Source of the DNA: Ectocarpus siliculosus
Taxonomy: Eukaryota > Sar > Phaeophyceae > Ectocarpales > Ectocarpaceae
Length of the DNA: 64,000 nt
Assembly: GCA_000310025.1 (NCBI GenBank)
Contig: FN648111.1
Coordinates: forward strand, 62,001 to 126,000
Direction: 5' to 3'
How positions within the stretch are numbered: position 1 is the first letter of the stretch; each line of letters starts with the position of its first letter. The notes under the pieces were generated by a model. The model did not search any database, had not been told where the DNA came from, and was given only the letters and a program-made list of their open reading frames with translations. Positions 10,401-24,119 of this stretch are shown here, one piece after another. Position numbers and translations under genes: made by a program.

Positions 10401-13400
10401 AAAGGTGCATGATCCACAACAAAATCGACATGTGATACCAACAACGACAACAAAGCCAGAATCAAATCGAATCCATTCGAATCCAAGTGGTCCCAAACGC
10501 AACCCAAAGTATTCGATTCAAGTACAGACGGCAAGACCACCAGCCACCATCCGTTTCATGTGGATCCTTGTCCGCAAGGTAGCACGACACACTGTTTCAT
10601 CGTTCAAACGAATACGAGGGTATGTTGCAAACACTCATATTGAAAATGGCGGCCAACTTTTGTAATGCAAGTGTCATAGACCACAAGGTGAGCATACCTC
10701 GTCGGCTCCTTCCCCCGAAAGCACCATCTTGACACCCATGGCCTTGATCTTTCTTGACATGAGGAACATCGGCGTTGAGGCCCGGATGGTGGTCGTGTCG
10801 TACGTCTCGATCATGCGTACAACCTGCAAGATGGAGGAACGATTGTCGAGAGCGAACGTTCATTGTGAACCAAGCCAAAGGTCGTGCTCGATCATGCGTA
10901 CAACAGAGAAGCTGCAACAGGGACAATAATTGCGAAACAAGCTAATATGGGTGCAATAGTTTGTCTGTGCCCTCAAGTGCATACGCGTGCCGAACAGCTT
11001 GAACTCCACGGTGTCGTGTGATTGTTGTACTAAACAGACGAGATGCTTGGGTGTCTAGCTTCTGCGCTTTTTTTTACGGGCGTACCTCACGGATGGCGTC
11101 CAGCCCTTCTTGCACCGTGTAGACGTAGCTGTGGTGAACCGTGCCGAGGAAGTCAGCCACTTCCTTAGCGGCCTGCACAGAATAACACAAAAACAGCACA
11201 AAGGAAACAAAAAAAGAACGAAGCAGGGAGGAACACGAAAAGCGAAACAAGGACAAACGGAAGGCTTACACGCTGCAAGTAACACTGTCTGCAAGGAAGG
11301 AAACACGAGGAATAGAAAATGCATGCGTCAAAGGACACCATGGAAACAAGGAAAAATAGGAGTCTTGCTGTATGTTAACATATTGCAAAATAGTCAGCAG
11401 AATGCCTTCTAGATGAAAGGGGGAAGGACACGATGGGCTTTGTGGTGGTGTTTGCTTGCTGTCTGTCTCTGCCTCTGAGGCTTCAACGCTTTGCTAACGA
11501 TCCAGCAACCGTCCGGGGGGTAGAACACGGCAAAAAAACATGCATGAACCCGGTCCGTTTTCGGATCTACCCCGAGATGGGCGCAACTCCAGCACGCTTT
11601 CCATACCGTATTAAAAACTACGCAGATGACACGGTATTCCGCAGGGTGGCATTTGGGATAGGTGATGGAATGGTGGCTATCGGCGATCCCGTTGCGGTGG
11701 AAGTAGCCTCAATCGTGCTCCGACATGAGTGCGGCCACAAGGCACATGCTACACATGCAGATCAGAGCAACAACCAGGCCATACCACCCTCACATCCCAC
11801 CATGTATACAAACAATCCGCCAGCTCTCGCCACCACCCTCTTTCTGCTTACGCCTACCCTAACAATTCGCCGGCTCAAGACCGAGCGAGGTCGACGCAGT
11901 CTTCAATGCCGGCAGAAACAAGATATCTCAACATCGCCACAATCATGTCACACGGAAGTGGCGGAAACCAACGTCGCTCTTGCCATTGTTCCACATCATC
12001 TCAAACGGAAGGGACGGTAAACATACATCACACTGCCACAATGTTCAACAACAGTTGCTGCAAGACAGGTAGATGACCCACCTTGATGTCGGGCGAGCCG
12101 GCGAGACCCACGCTGAAGGAGTGTATCCTCGGGAAGGCGCTGAAACGACCGGAGTCAGGGTGATCCCGCACATGCCTGCACGCTACGCTCGCCACCAAGC
12201 TAGAGTCCAGTCCACCTGACAGACCCCATCAAGCACCGGAGGAAACCATGAGATTGGATGACTTGGGTGTTGGGTGTTCGGCGTTGTCGCCTGTAAACCT
12301 AGGAGGCTGGTTCATGTAACGGTGTTGGGTGTTGTCGCCAATAATTCTAGGAGGCCGGTTCATGAAACGTTTAATCTTCAGCACGCCAAGATCGTTCCGC
12401 GGAAAAAACGGGCGAAAAAATGGTAGATGGGTGTGAACCGTGAATTCGAGATGTGGTTTTTTGCTCACGGAGACAGGGGTTCACAAAAGCGGTCCACGGG
12501 ACAGTTCCCTCGACAAGGTGGGTTGTCATCGGCGCAACATGTACAGTATTTCTTCACGGAAGAGGTTTACGGAACCGCCATACGGTTCGCTCGATTGACG
12601 GGGAACATCCGGAAGACTCTGGTTCGTACTGTGTTCGAATATGCATAGATTCACGGAAGCGGCCACCGGAAGTGCTCGCGGAAGGGGCTCGCCGAAGCGG
12701 TTGATGGAACCATCCGCAATTGAGAAGAGGGAATACTCGACAAACGGGGCGCAGTAAGAGCAGGAGAACTCAATAAGCTACCACCAAGGTAGACCGCAGT
12801 CATTGGAGGGATTCTTCCATTCCTTTCTCTCAAAGACCGTGTTGCGAAGACACGAAGTAATCGCTTTCCAGATTGTTTCGGAAGAGTACGAGAAAATCAT
12901 CCCCGTACGCGTGACTGCACCGGCATTCGAGCCTGCATCCCAAACGCGAAGAAGGTTGCGGTATGGTCGAGCTGGGCCGAGGAAACGCGTCACCTGGAAA
13001 CGGCAGATATACACACTTCCACGCTAGCAACCCGACACGAGCACAGAGCACATCCATATTCACGATCCAACAAGTGGGATGAAAAAACGAAGAACGAAAA
13101 AAAAACGCACCAACAAACCGACACACGCATGCTTGTAACAAACGAAACACGCACACACATACAGCACCATGATCTCACTATCATCGTGCCCTACAGTACT
13201 GTACGTACCTGACAGCAGCACTCCCCAAGGCACGTCCGTCATCATCCTGCGGACCACCGCCGTGGTGAAAGACTCCCTCAGCCTCGCAAGGTCCACGCGC
13301 TGCGTCGGGTGCTGCAGATATACATTGAGAGTCAAGCCACACGGACCGGAGAGGCGATGCGAGGGGGAAGCGGGGGGTCCGAGGTTGAGAATTGCGAGGG

Positions 13401-16400
13401 TGGGGGGGTGGGGGGCGTGATGAAATCGAGTTGACTGACAAGACCTGGAGATGCCATGCCATACAGGGGAGAGGAGGAGGAATGGGGGAGCGGGGGGGGT
13501 GATGAGGTTGACTGCCTGACAAGACCCGGGATGCGATTCAAGGAAGAGGAGGGGGGTCCAGGGGTGAGAATTGGGGGGGGGGGGTATGACGAAATCGATT
13601 TGACTGACATGACCCGGGATGCGATTTAAGGAACAAGGCAAAAGAGCACGGTCCGGGATGTCGATAAGTACGTGTACCTCAGAGGAGGGATGGGTGAAAT
13701 GAGATGAGCAGCCGCACACAGAGCAACACAGGAAGGCGCATCCCATACCGGACTCCACGTACGTGCGCCGTTCGCCACACGGGCGAAATTAGTCCACACT
13801 ACGGAGTCTTTGGCTTTGGCCTTTATTTTCGAAAGGACAACATACGCGGAGTACATTTGATTGCAGTGCCATCCATCCTTTGACTTTGACACCCACACTC
13901 ATCGGCAACATCGAAAACCGCTGCCAGCAGTTAGCGAGCACAACATTTGGGGAAAAAAGTAAACACATTGTAAAAGAAAAGTAAAATGTTGTCGTTGCAC
14001 GGCACGAGGTTAGTCGTAAGCGACTCTGCTGCGTGATTCGTAACAAAAAAACACACCGAACAACCCCCCGATAGATAGGCACGCACCCTTGAGCACCGTG
14101 AAGCGGGTCAACTCTTGATTCACGCGTAGTGGCGGGAGAAAAAATAAAACGGCGGGCAACTCACACCCCGTATTTTCACGGTATGGAACGAGGCTTTTGA
14201 CATGAGAAAAGGTACGATCGCGAAGCTTTGACATGAACAAGCTACCGGGTACCAGGTACGTAAACGAACCTCCTTGAGGGTGCGCCACACGGGGTTGTAC
14301 CACTGTGTGAAGTCTCCTGTCTTGGAGGAGTACGAGTGCCCGGGGGGGAAGGCCCTGAGAGAGCGGCATCCCTGAACCAGCGCCTGCAGTGCACAAGACA
14401 ACAGAAAACCGCAGAGGTAGAACACGCAGGGAGAAGGCTGACGTTTGATGATAATACGTACCATTAGGAGGGAACCCTACGAAATAGGGGCAACGCAGAA
14501 AAAGGATAGCGATTGATGATACAACAAAATCATACAAGTACAAGCGAAAACGGCACACCGAAAAAGTCGCAGCAGCAGCAACAGCAGCAGCAGCAACGGC
14601 ACCGGCAAAACGATAATGTGACCCACATGTAACGCCAGATCGCACCACGAAGCCAGCACCAGTGGTGCGTTGCAACAGCAATTATTCTTTATATAATGTT
14701 TCGAATACGTATGCCTTTGACACACGGGCGAGCTCATGAGATACATATGGTAACGAAACAAGGATGAGACAAGGCGTGCCAACCTTCATCTCCGAAGATA
14801 TCCACACGCTACCGTCATCGCCCCAGCCGATGTAGAGAGGGATGATGCCGACGTGGTCTCTGGCGACGAAGAAGGAGTCGTCGCGCTTGTCGTAGATGAA
14901 GAAGGCAAACATGCCCCGCAGGTCGTTCAGGAAGTCGGTGCCCTTCTTCATGTAGAGAGGGATGATCGACTCGCAGTCAGACCCTGTCAGCGGCTGTTTG
15001 TGCCCCCCAACGGCAACGACAAAGACGCAACACCGGGTGTGAGAATAGGGGTATGGTAGGAGTCAGAAGATGTCATGTCAGGAGCTGTTGTACTCCAATA
15101 GAAACACCGAACACACCCGGCTTGAATGCCATGCTGGTTGCTGAACCTCGCATTAACCTTGCTTGTGGGTTCTTGAGGTCGCAGACTTGTAAGGGCGGCA
15201 GTAGCAATTGCTACCATTCATTCGATTGCGGTTCTTTCGTACCAACCGGGATCATCCGTTGGTGCAGACAGGCGAGGGACACGCGGGCAGGCAGATGCGA
15301 AAGCGTCACTACCAAGAGGCGGGCTCCGCAATCGAGAAGAGGGCATGTTGCAGTGCCACCGGTGCAAGACAAGAAACGACGGCAACAGACATTGAACACT
15401 ACGGTCATAACCAACAACAACATAAAAAAAGACGGGAACAGCGGCAATACCAAGGACAAGGGCACTAGGCACGACCATGGCAACAGCAACAGTCGCCGCA
15501 ACAACAGATAGCGTCGAGTGCGGGGCCAGCTTAGTGTGCGCACCTCCTCATCGGACAAGAGCTCCTGGTAGTTGTAGATCTCTCCGTTGGCGGACAGAAT
15601 CACCTAAGGAAGTAGGCAGGTGTTTCGAATATTTTGACACGGGCATGTACAGCAGTAGTGACAGATGAAATAGTAGATGAAAGGTGCGGGAGATAACACA
15701 ACCAACATGATGAGGGCATTCCGAAGACCTTCATGATGTTGTCTGATGCCACGAGCAACTCTCTGCAGTCCTGAAAGAACTGCAGAAGTCCTGAATCAGA
15801 CATGCCGCTCCTGTGCCAATTCAGAGAGGTTTCAACAGCAGCGGTATGCATACAAGGACACCAACGGTTCCGAGGTATATATCCCCATCCCTATCACTGC
15901 CAATCCAAACGCTCCTTTCTCTCGCGCGGCGCGAATAAACACCTCGACGCACGGCGGATAACAAACTTGTACCAATAATCGGCAAGGGCATGTTCCAAAG
16001 ATACGACGGTTTTCTTAATCGGACGCTCCAAACTGCAGCACGGCGGTCTCAAAAGCACGAAACTGTTACCGTACCGCTAATAGGGTACTGCACTACTGTA
16101 TAATGTACTGCTGTACACGACAACAGGTGTACGCAACATCAACACGCCGTTGGTGCTTGGTTGATGCGTAGATGCATAGGTTCGGGTGGCATGTACACAT
16201 GAAAACACGCCTGTTGGTAGGGTATCAACGGTGGTCACGTATGTACTACTTGGTACATCATGCCATGGTCCACTTCTACTGCTGTACTGCTGTAGGGCCA
16301 GATCTCCCGTCAACCCGCACACCTTCGCCTTTCCGCTCTTCCTGGTATCATATGTCTTGGTCTAAATTGGTGTCGTGTGGATTGGTTGGATTGTTATTCC

Positions 16401-17273
16401 TGCTCAACTTTTCCAACTGCGATGGACAACAGCTGTAGCCGTACTACCAGTTGGTTGCCGCGTTGACTACGTTTCAGCAGCAGGCGACTTTCGAATCCAT
16501 GCTGGTGCTGCCGGGCTGCTGTAAGGCAGGTTGTTGACGTTGTCAGCAAATACCGAGTAGACACGTCTGCTAGCCAACGAGGCATACCGACAGGTAACGG
16601 CAGGTTCAGCACGGAAGGGCCGGCTGCCCCCGCTTGTTGAGCTTCCATTCCAAGTCAACAACCGCGACTGCAACGTCAACTGCAGCTGCAGCGGCCTCTG
16701 CTCACCTGTCCATCGCGAGAGAACAGCGGCTGCGCCCCGGACTCCGGGTCGATGATCGACAAGCGCTCGTGACCAATCCCATGTTTTCGCTTCTCCGACA
16801 CCGAGATGATCTCGTACCCGGACCAGTCCGGCCCGCGATGGCGAAGCCTAGGCAGGACGGTGGTTGGGGGCAGAGGCGACACGGCAGCGGCGGCGTGGGT
16901 GTAAGCAGCACTGCGCCAACAGCACCTTCTTTGGTGAAATATGAAGTACGTTGCACGGCGTGCACACATGAACCCCGTTGTTGACGTCACATTGCGAGCC
17001 AACCAGCAGTCAACCAACACGGTTCACCAATGTAAGCAGTCCTCTTCTCGCTGGAAGCAGTCGGCAAAGGACTTGGACGGTTTCGGGCCCACGTGCCTCT
17101 GGCACATGCACACCCTCCTGTAGCAATACTTCTGCACAAACGGGAAGGGCAGAGAGGCAACGTGGGCGCACAGCAGCACTCGCTCATCCTCACATTTTAG
17201 AGCATTCGATCAGCTTTGATCGAAGGTCTTTCTCTGAAAGTTCAGAGCCAAAGATTCCCAGTATACCACACAT
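6317..17273 (-). CDS. asnB: Asparagine synthetase, glutamine-hydrolysing (AsnB type), 16 exons
   Basis: Makes asparagine from aspartate, glutamine and ATP (EC 6.3.5.4). Minus-strand exons, 5' to 3': 17273-17194, 16847-16706, 15603-15544, 15185-15158 (weak), 14983-14784, 14383-14270, 13311-13209, 12215-12082, 11172-11086, 10823-10698, 10263-10192, 9393-9250, 8356-8204, 7584-7519, 6772-6647, 6442-6317. All phases join to about 586 aa. The N-terminal glutaminase domain has [10 protein letters not shown] (nucleophile Cys2), [24 protein letters not shown] and GSDCE. The synthetase domain has the PP-loop SGGLDSS (about 242-248), [44 protein letters not shown] and [14 protein letters not shown]. Motif order and length fit E. 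coli AsnB (554 aa) better than animal ASNS. The residues between VWRTLKE and HPTQRVDL are slightly short, so one microexon may be missing. Most donors are GTGAGN or GTACGN. No fault in catalytic residues was seen. Confidence 0.94.
7391..7482. repeat. (CT)n microsatellite in an asnB intron
   Basis: An almost pure dinucleotide run of about 45 units, interrupted once near the right end by a CCC. It lies in the intron between the exons at 7519-7584 and 6647-6772. In the sense of the gene it is a (GA)n run that starts about 40 bases after the donor site. Confidence 0.9.
13385..13625. repeat. G-rich tandem repeat in an asnB intron
   Basis: About three diverged units, each containing a GAGAATTG- or GGAATG-type stretch, a run of 7-12 G, then GTTGACTGACAAGACC or a close variant, then GGGATGCGATT. 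It lies just upstream, in gene sense, of the exon at 13209-13311. The transcript strand is C-rich; the plus strand has several G-runs and could form quadruplexes. Confidence 0.7.
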
Positions 17274-19254
17274 GGTTTCTCTTGGCTTGACGACGACGCG
17301 CGGTTCCTGTGGGAGTGGGAGTCGAGGTGCTGCTGTATGTGTGTGTAGGATGGTGCCTCTCGCGCGATCACAAAAAAAAAAATGATTTGAGAGATCTCCG
17401 ACATCTCCGCTTTTTCGCGCCAGTGCACCTGGAAACCTGGACGTGGTCGGCGGTTCTCTTGGCTAGGATATTGTTTGGTGCTACCTACACGGCGAGGGGG
17501 GTGGCGAGAATATGTCGCTGTAATGAATCCCAGACAGTACGCCAGGGACGTGGCAACTGCTGGCTACTGCAACGAGAAGTACGAGTTTGCGACCTCTTCT
17601 CCACACTGATTGCAGCAGATGGAAATTACAGATGTGTACTCTTTTCCGCTGTAGAGGTCCCTGTTGAGTGCCGGCGGTACTAAGTGCCCAGCAATTTACC
17701 GGCACTATACCGGATCGGCATTAATCAAACTTTTGAGGATGACTTGGAAATTCGGTGTGTGCCCGCCGACAACACCGGGGCACTACTCAACCAGCACTAA
17801 ACTACTGCTCTATTGAAATCATTCTTGATTGGTACAACAAGTACATACAGCAGTAGTCGGTTGGAGAAATACCACAAGTTTTCTACTTCTACTTCATAAT
17901 GGATAAGGTTACAGCCAGTCGGGTTATCCCTGTATAAAGTATCAAGGCTGTTGAAAGGTCGTGCAGGAAGCTTTTGCCACCATTCATGTTCGATAGATAC
18001 CCCACGGTCCTAGAACCCCAACAACTTTCCTTCGTCTGGTGGTTCATGTCCCCGACGCCATTCAACATAACTCGGAGTGGGTCTGGTCTGCCGTCCGACG
18101 GTCTGCCGCCGGCGTTTTCTTCAATTGTCGCCGACTGCGCAGATCTCGTTCGAGACGCCAACATTAACATTTGTCGTAGAGCCACTTCGAGTGCAGACGC
18201 GCCCCGCGCAAATGTCGAACAGTTTCACGTCCGTGTGGAATCATAATCATCCTCCAACGTTCCTCGATCATAGCTGTGGCCATCGACCTATCTACAGGAC
18301 CAGCCATCTTGTAGGGCCTACATATACGAAACCATTTCCCTCCGTTGCCCACGTCTCTCCCTCAAGGACACCTCCTTCCCTGTGGCCAATATCATCGAGT
18401 CCCACTTCATCAGCCCTTTGTCACTCTACTGCTGATAAAACACCAATAGTACTCGTTGGTTGGCCGTTGGGACAGCTGTATTCCACAACAACTCGTGGCC
18501 TCGGCCGCAAAAACAAGAGAATTGCAAATGAGAATGCGTGTGTTTCCCGATGGACATATATCTAAATAGCGCTCTCGCATCGTGAACGCCACCGACCCTA
18601 AGAAGCCACCCCGCCTGTCCACCCCATGGACGGGACACAACATACACGGGTCTTGAGTACCTTTGGCCCTCCGCCCCACTACTTAGCCTGTCCCACCTGG
18701 TGTCTATTGTCGAAGGGGTAGTTGGTTGGCGACACCTAGCTAGCTAGCGAATGAGACGCTAACGTTGTCGTGTGAGCAGCTAAGGTACGCGCGCCCTGAA
18801 TAAGCTGGAGCCCCCTAAAAGGAAGGCAAGGTACTTAACAACACGGCAGTATCGCGGTGAAAACTACAAACGCCCGCACGAAGAGGCTCAAGACGCACCA
18901 AAGTCCTCAACAAGTACACCTGAACAAAAACAAACAAACGAAACTGCGTTCATGAACGACCTGACCGTAGGTACTACGGTCGGTTCGTCGATTTCTACTT
19001 ACAAGCTGGCCTGGCTCGTCCGATTAGCCCTGGGGATTTCGCGGTCGACTCATCCAAAAATCTATGACCTCTAGACCCCACAATGTATCCCTGTTCGGGC
19101 TTTCGGGGCCCACATCCTGAGAGGACGAGACGCGAGACCGAGCGGCAAACACGAGGCCGGTGCAAGGCGAACAATCGAAGGGCGAGAACGGCGTTCGTCA
19201 GGTTCACGGGCACGTTTGAGGAAGAGGTAGCGTTGAAAGAATAAAGAGAGCCGA
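17274..19254. other. Region between asnB start and the RMI2-like gene end
   Basis: No coding exon recognised. The asnB promoter should lie just right of 17273; no TATA box is obvious. Short TACTGCTGTA-type motifs occur near 17810, 17850 and 18425, as elsewhere in the window. The open frames here (for example 18077-18565 plus) have no family features and compositionally look like chance frames. Confidence 0.45.
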
Positions 19255-21120
19255 TTATTTGCCAATCACGGCAAGGAGTTCAGTTATTCGTCCAAGCAGA
19301 AAATAGAGTGGTCCCACAAGCCGTGGGTGTGAAGAAAATGTACCCACTCCCTGGTTAGATACTTCCCAGTTGTAGACACGAGGTGGGACGCCTTGATATC
19401 CCTGGTGATATTCTATCACCGTGCTTACATTATGTGTAGAAACGATATTAGGGTTGGGAAAAAAAAAACAATTGGTGCGAGGAGACCCTACCAAAAAGGT
19501 GCCTTGTCCTACGGGGGCGAGGCGCTCGTACCTTGACAACGTCACAAAGCACACGATATCGCCTGCACGAGCTTCTTCTTCGCTGCACCCGCCGACCCTG
19601 CCCGTTATCATCGCACGGAGCCTCCACCGCTCCAACCATTAGGACGTGCTGTCCTGTTCGGATCAAAGGAGATAAATTCCAACCATTGGAACGGCCAACA
19701 CGCGCGACGACAAAACAAGCAGCAGTAAGCAAGCAAAAATGCAAGCAGGAGACAAAACGTAGAGATACAACGGACGCAATCGTTGGGGGGCAAGTCACAT
19801 GAACTCCCGATGAGGGTCGCGCTGTTGTTGCACAAGTATCGTTCACGACCATGAATCCACGTCAGCCATTTCACGATACCGGTGGTGGTCCACAGCACAT
19901 GATACACACCTTTCTTGGGCAAGCCGTCAGCACCACCATCACGAACACCATGCCCTGCATCGTTGGTGCCGCCGTCGAGTCCGATTCCGGGCACAACGGC
20001 TGTCACGGTTCCCGTGTTATCGTCGACGATAAAGCTACGCTCGGCAGGATTCACCTCGATCACAATGCCCTGCTGGGGCACGCAGGATGGGCGGAAGTGA
20101 GGAGGTCTGTAGGATGATCGCTGGGATGAATACCGGCCACCAAGTGCCGCCAAATCTTGGGGTGCTCAAGACTTGGGGCAGCGTCAATAGGAGACTTGTA
20201 GCAAGACATATCTGGATTGCCAACCCCTAGACGTTGTTTCCGAGTTTCAACTACGAGTCGCGCATCACTAAGTCGCCGGGTGTACGCATATCATTCGTGA
20301 GCTCTCATCTACGTAATGGCTAGACATGTCGGTGCGCAGCGAACACACTCAGTGGTGTACGCACGCCGTGCTGTATCATCAACCCCATGGGCCTACGTAT
20401 GCAGAGGGCGATCATCACCATATTAACGGTTGGCGCTGGGGTCGAAACAGCTACAGAAGAATATCGATCGCAAATGTCCATCCGAAGTTGGGGGTAAATT
20501 TGAAAATGAAACCCGAGCGGCTTCACGTTGGCAGCATCTGATGCCATGTAGAATATCAAAACTTGCGGCTTTGTGAGTTGCTGCCGGCGTGCCCAGGTAT
20601 GGATAGCGGGGTGGTTGTACTGGCTTGATGAGCACCGCTGCAAATTTGGCTACAACACTGCGTGGGCGTTACGTAGACAAGTCAACCTCCAGGGTTTTCG
20701 GACCATCAGGCACAGCCTGAAACGCATCCAATCCAATGAGTTTCTGCCGGTACCGGGATATGTATGAATGCGTACGTCTACATAGCATCGCTCACGACGG
20801 TGTTGAGGCAGATTGGGTAGAGATTGCAACGTTTTTTCGATGAGAGGGCAACCACAAAAGCCGATGCACGACCGCATGATAAACAAGTGACACAACAAAA
20901 CCAAAGCGTTGGAATCTGCATTCTCTGGCGTTGAGGCAAGCTTGCAACAGCTGCGTACCTGGACCCACACTCGAGTAAACTCAATGCCCATGAGGACTAG
21001 CCCGACGAGGTTGCTCTCTTCCAGACCGGTCACATCAGCGGCTTCGACGGGCTGACGAGCGCTATTCAGCTGGGAGACGAACAACTTCACGGCCGGAATC
21101 TTGCGGTCGGCGTCCCCCAT
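19255..21120 (-). CDS. RMI2: OB-fold protein resembling RMI2 (BLM/TOP3A complex subunit), 4 exons
   Basis: Exons on the minus strand: 21120-20959, 20069-19910 (or from 20072), 19653-19532, 19350-19255; phases join to 179 aa. Exon 1 starts MGDADRKIPAVKLFVSQL and ends FTRVWVQ; exon 2 continues GIVIEVNPAERSFIVDDNTG; exon 3 has GQHVLMVGAVE and YRVLCDVVK. In plant and animal RMI2 the same order occurs: N-terminal helix KxLxxQL, R/VW-L/V-QG strand, DDGTG/S turn, then K/QYVMVxGxV and VxKMxDLS. RMI2 with RMI1 and topoisomerase III dissolves double Holliday junctions. The last exon (SSHPRLVGPLYF, then LLGRITELL) fits only loosely and its acceptor is weak, so the C-terminus is tentative. Alternative: another small single OB-fold protein (TEN1 or RPA-like). 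The name is inferred from motif order alone. Confidence 0.6.
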
Positions 21121-24119
21121 CGGCGTAACGGCAGTATGGTATGTCGTAGCGCTACCTCGCCATCAGCGTGTAGTCGACCATAGGGGACACGAAACGTTTG
21201 TCCCCGGAGTTGTAGAGCTGGATTTCTGGTTCCCCGCGACCAAGGGCCACGGCCGAGGATGCAGAAGAGCTGAGAGCAGGCACAATCCGCACGCAGTAGT
21301 GGACACCAACAGAGCGCTAAAATGCCGGCAGTCAGAAAACTGATGAGCCATTCGTTACTCTACGCCATTCCATTGGCCGGTACATGACTCCAAATGCCAT
21401 GACCGAGTGAGCGAGAGCGTGTGCATCCGGTGTGCCCGTCTCCTGCTGCGATCGCCGGCGGTTCGTACACATCATTCCTCTCTTCTTGGTCTTGCTCCTG
21501 CGTGAGCCCGACCGCAGTGTCCGGACAAACCATAGAATGAAGTCTGACTGCGGAGTTGGTTAGACGATGCGATGACACGACGCAGGCAGAGCAGAGAGAA
21601 CAGGAGACGACACCCAAGGCGCGGACAAGAGCTGCGGAACAAATGTTCAAATCCTCCCGCTTCCAGAGTGTTCGGACACATACCCCCATTATTTTCAGCT
21701 GTGGGCCCCCTCTTCCTCCACAACCGCGCTGCAAACGACGCAACCAGCGTGACACACCCGTCCCAGCGAGAGCGGGAGAGAGAAGGAGAAGACCGGGGGC
21801 GAGGAACGCACGAGAGAGGCTGGTGCATTCGGACTGCAATCAGAGGGGGGGGAATTCGAAAAAACAATGCTTCGCACAGCAGGTCGAGCAATCCATCAGC
21901 ATTGCCGTCAGCGGGTGCCACAGGCGTCGACGCCGCCGTGTGTGCGACATTTTTCTGCGGGTGGGGGAGACCGGCTTGTAGAGCTCAGCACGAAAGACGA
22001 CTACGTCAACTTTCCCAGGTGATGTTTTGTTCAGGTGTGAGGACAACCGTGACGTATGTACATAGAGACATAGAGACATGACAACGACTCCTTGTGTGCC
22101 GAATCCAGAACTCCGAATTTTATACGGTACGAAAAACGCTCCGCTCCCCCAGCTCGCAGCCTTCCCTCTTCCTTCCGCCTTCCGCGCAGCTACCTGCATC
22201 TCTGCGCTTCCGCAGTACAGCTGAGGGTATGTAGGGCCTCAACGTACCAGGGGGCGCTCTATGATACGTTGTTTAGTGTGTAGCGGTGGTGCCAGCAGGT
22301 TGTTTGGTAGCAAGAAGAAGAGCAGAGGACGACCCTTCTATTCATTCACGTCAGGCACAGCTACACTACTGCTGTGGCACGGTGGAATATCCATAGTCTG
22401 TGCATACTGGACATCGTTTGTGTTGAACCTCATCTTACCTTACACCCATACCGTGCGAGGGGGAGAGAAAAAACGCGTGAAGTGGAAACGATCGGAGAAA
22501 TAATTGTCATGTGACTTCTGCTGTATATTTTGGAGGTTTGGGTAGAACCCTTCACCCATTCGACTAGTACAGAAAAATGTTCGTGTTTTTTGTTCCGTTT
22601 TAAGACTGGCGTCTTTCCATTGGTCAGCGCGGTCATGCTACTTAACAAGGGCCAACACACAGGGCAGGAGAGAGGCAGAGAGAGAGAGAGGGCGAGTCAA
22701 AGAGACAGAGAGACAGTGGGGGGAAGAGAGGACGATAACAAGATGACGACAGACCGGTTAGACAGACAGACACAGAGAGCGAGAGAGCGAGAGACAGCAG
22801 AAACGGGGTGCACCGCCAGACCGTCTTTGGGCGGGCTGCGTCAGCCTTCCCTTTTGTCTGTCTGTCCTGTTGAACATGCGTGTGGGCTCGGGCTGGCGTG
22901 TCTTTTCGTACATATGCTCTGCCGCCTCTCCAACTATTTGTAGGTCCTGCATTGCACGCAGGGAGAAGTCAACCAAATTGCGCGTGTGCCGTGCAGGTAC
23001 CAACCATCGCATCAGAAAACCAGAACTCACCCTTGTCGACTCGGGTATTATCTCGAAGGCGTGCAGCGCTTGCATGCCTATCTTTGAATGTATTTTCTGA
23101 AACCAAAACTTATCCTAGAGCGATTCATTTGCTTTTCAGCTGCTGTAGAACGGCTTCACCGAAAACGCTGCCTAGAAAACCCACCTTTCGCGAATGACGC
23201 TTGTGTGTGCGTGGTTTTTTTGCGCGTCACGCACACCCTATAATAGCCGCAATCAAGCTTGACAACTAGAGGAAGTGTGCGTGAGCGATGGGACGTCGTC
23301 CTGGCTCTGACGGCTACTTACTTGCTTGAGTCTCGTGATATTTACTCGTCTACGTTTGCCCCCCTTTTGGCGGTTCTCTGCTCAAGCCCATGTGCTGCTG
23401 ACTGCTTGCTCGGCTGCTCAGTGTATGGGTACCTCCTTGACCATCGCGCTTAGGTCCCTGATTAGGTGGGCAAGGATCACATATACACACTCAAGCTGTG
23501 GTAGCGCACAAGAACAATGCTCTTCAAGAAAATACCCATGACGCCTCCTCACGGGGTCCCAGATCGTGGCCTTTAGAAGTGCCTTCTATTTTCAGCCACA
23601 CTGATGTTCCGTAAGACTCATGGAATTTCGTTGGTCGGGGGGTTAGCACGAAATACGTTAATTGTAAAAACACACACACGACATTGCTCCAGCACACTGG
23701 CGTGCGATTTCGCTACCGTCAATGGAATGAAGAGAATAAGGAAAGTGAAGTGATGCTCGATTAATACGAAGCTAAATATCCCGCCTGCAGGTCTCGTAGC
23801 TCACATACAGACACAGCAGTTGATTGCCGGAACCATTCTACACATCTCACCACGTCGTGCAAGCTGAAAGGCCACATGTGGGCACATACCCATGCTCTCG
23901 GATGACTCTAATACGAATACACAAGGTAGGCTCACCTTTGCTTGCGGCCTGCCTCCTACACAAGCATGACACACATCGTTGGACAACAAACAACTGAACC
24001 GCACAACACCGCAGGGCTGCATGCCACGTTTGTTCTCTTCTAAACATATGTACCAGGTACACTTGGTGTTGATGCGTGTGTTTTCGACTCCCACCCCCCT
24101 CCCTGATTTCTGTTGACAG
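21121..24119. other. Region upstream of the thioredoxin exon; no gene resolved
   Basis: The first exon(s) of the thioredoxin gene must lie in or before this stretch, because the exon at 24120 begins with an acceptor and a split codon, but no convincing N-terminal exon was found. A purine-rich (GA)n-like tract covers about 22670-22800. The long open frames between 21360 and 22200 on both strands have Arg/Ser-rich low-complexity products and no family features. Confidence 0.45.

Noticed and set aside
16077-16322. Minus-strand ORF starting MCGLTGD, like the start of a class II amidotransferase
   Set aside because: It lies inside an asnB intron, does not continue into amidotransferase motifs, and the true start [10 protein letters not shown] at 17273 joins the next exon in phase.
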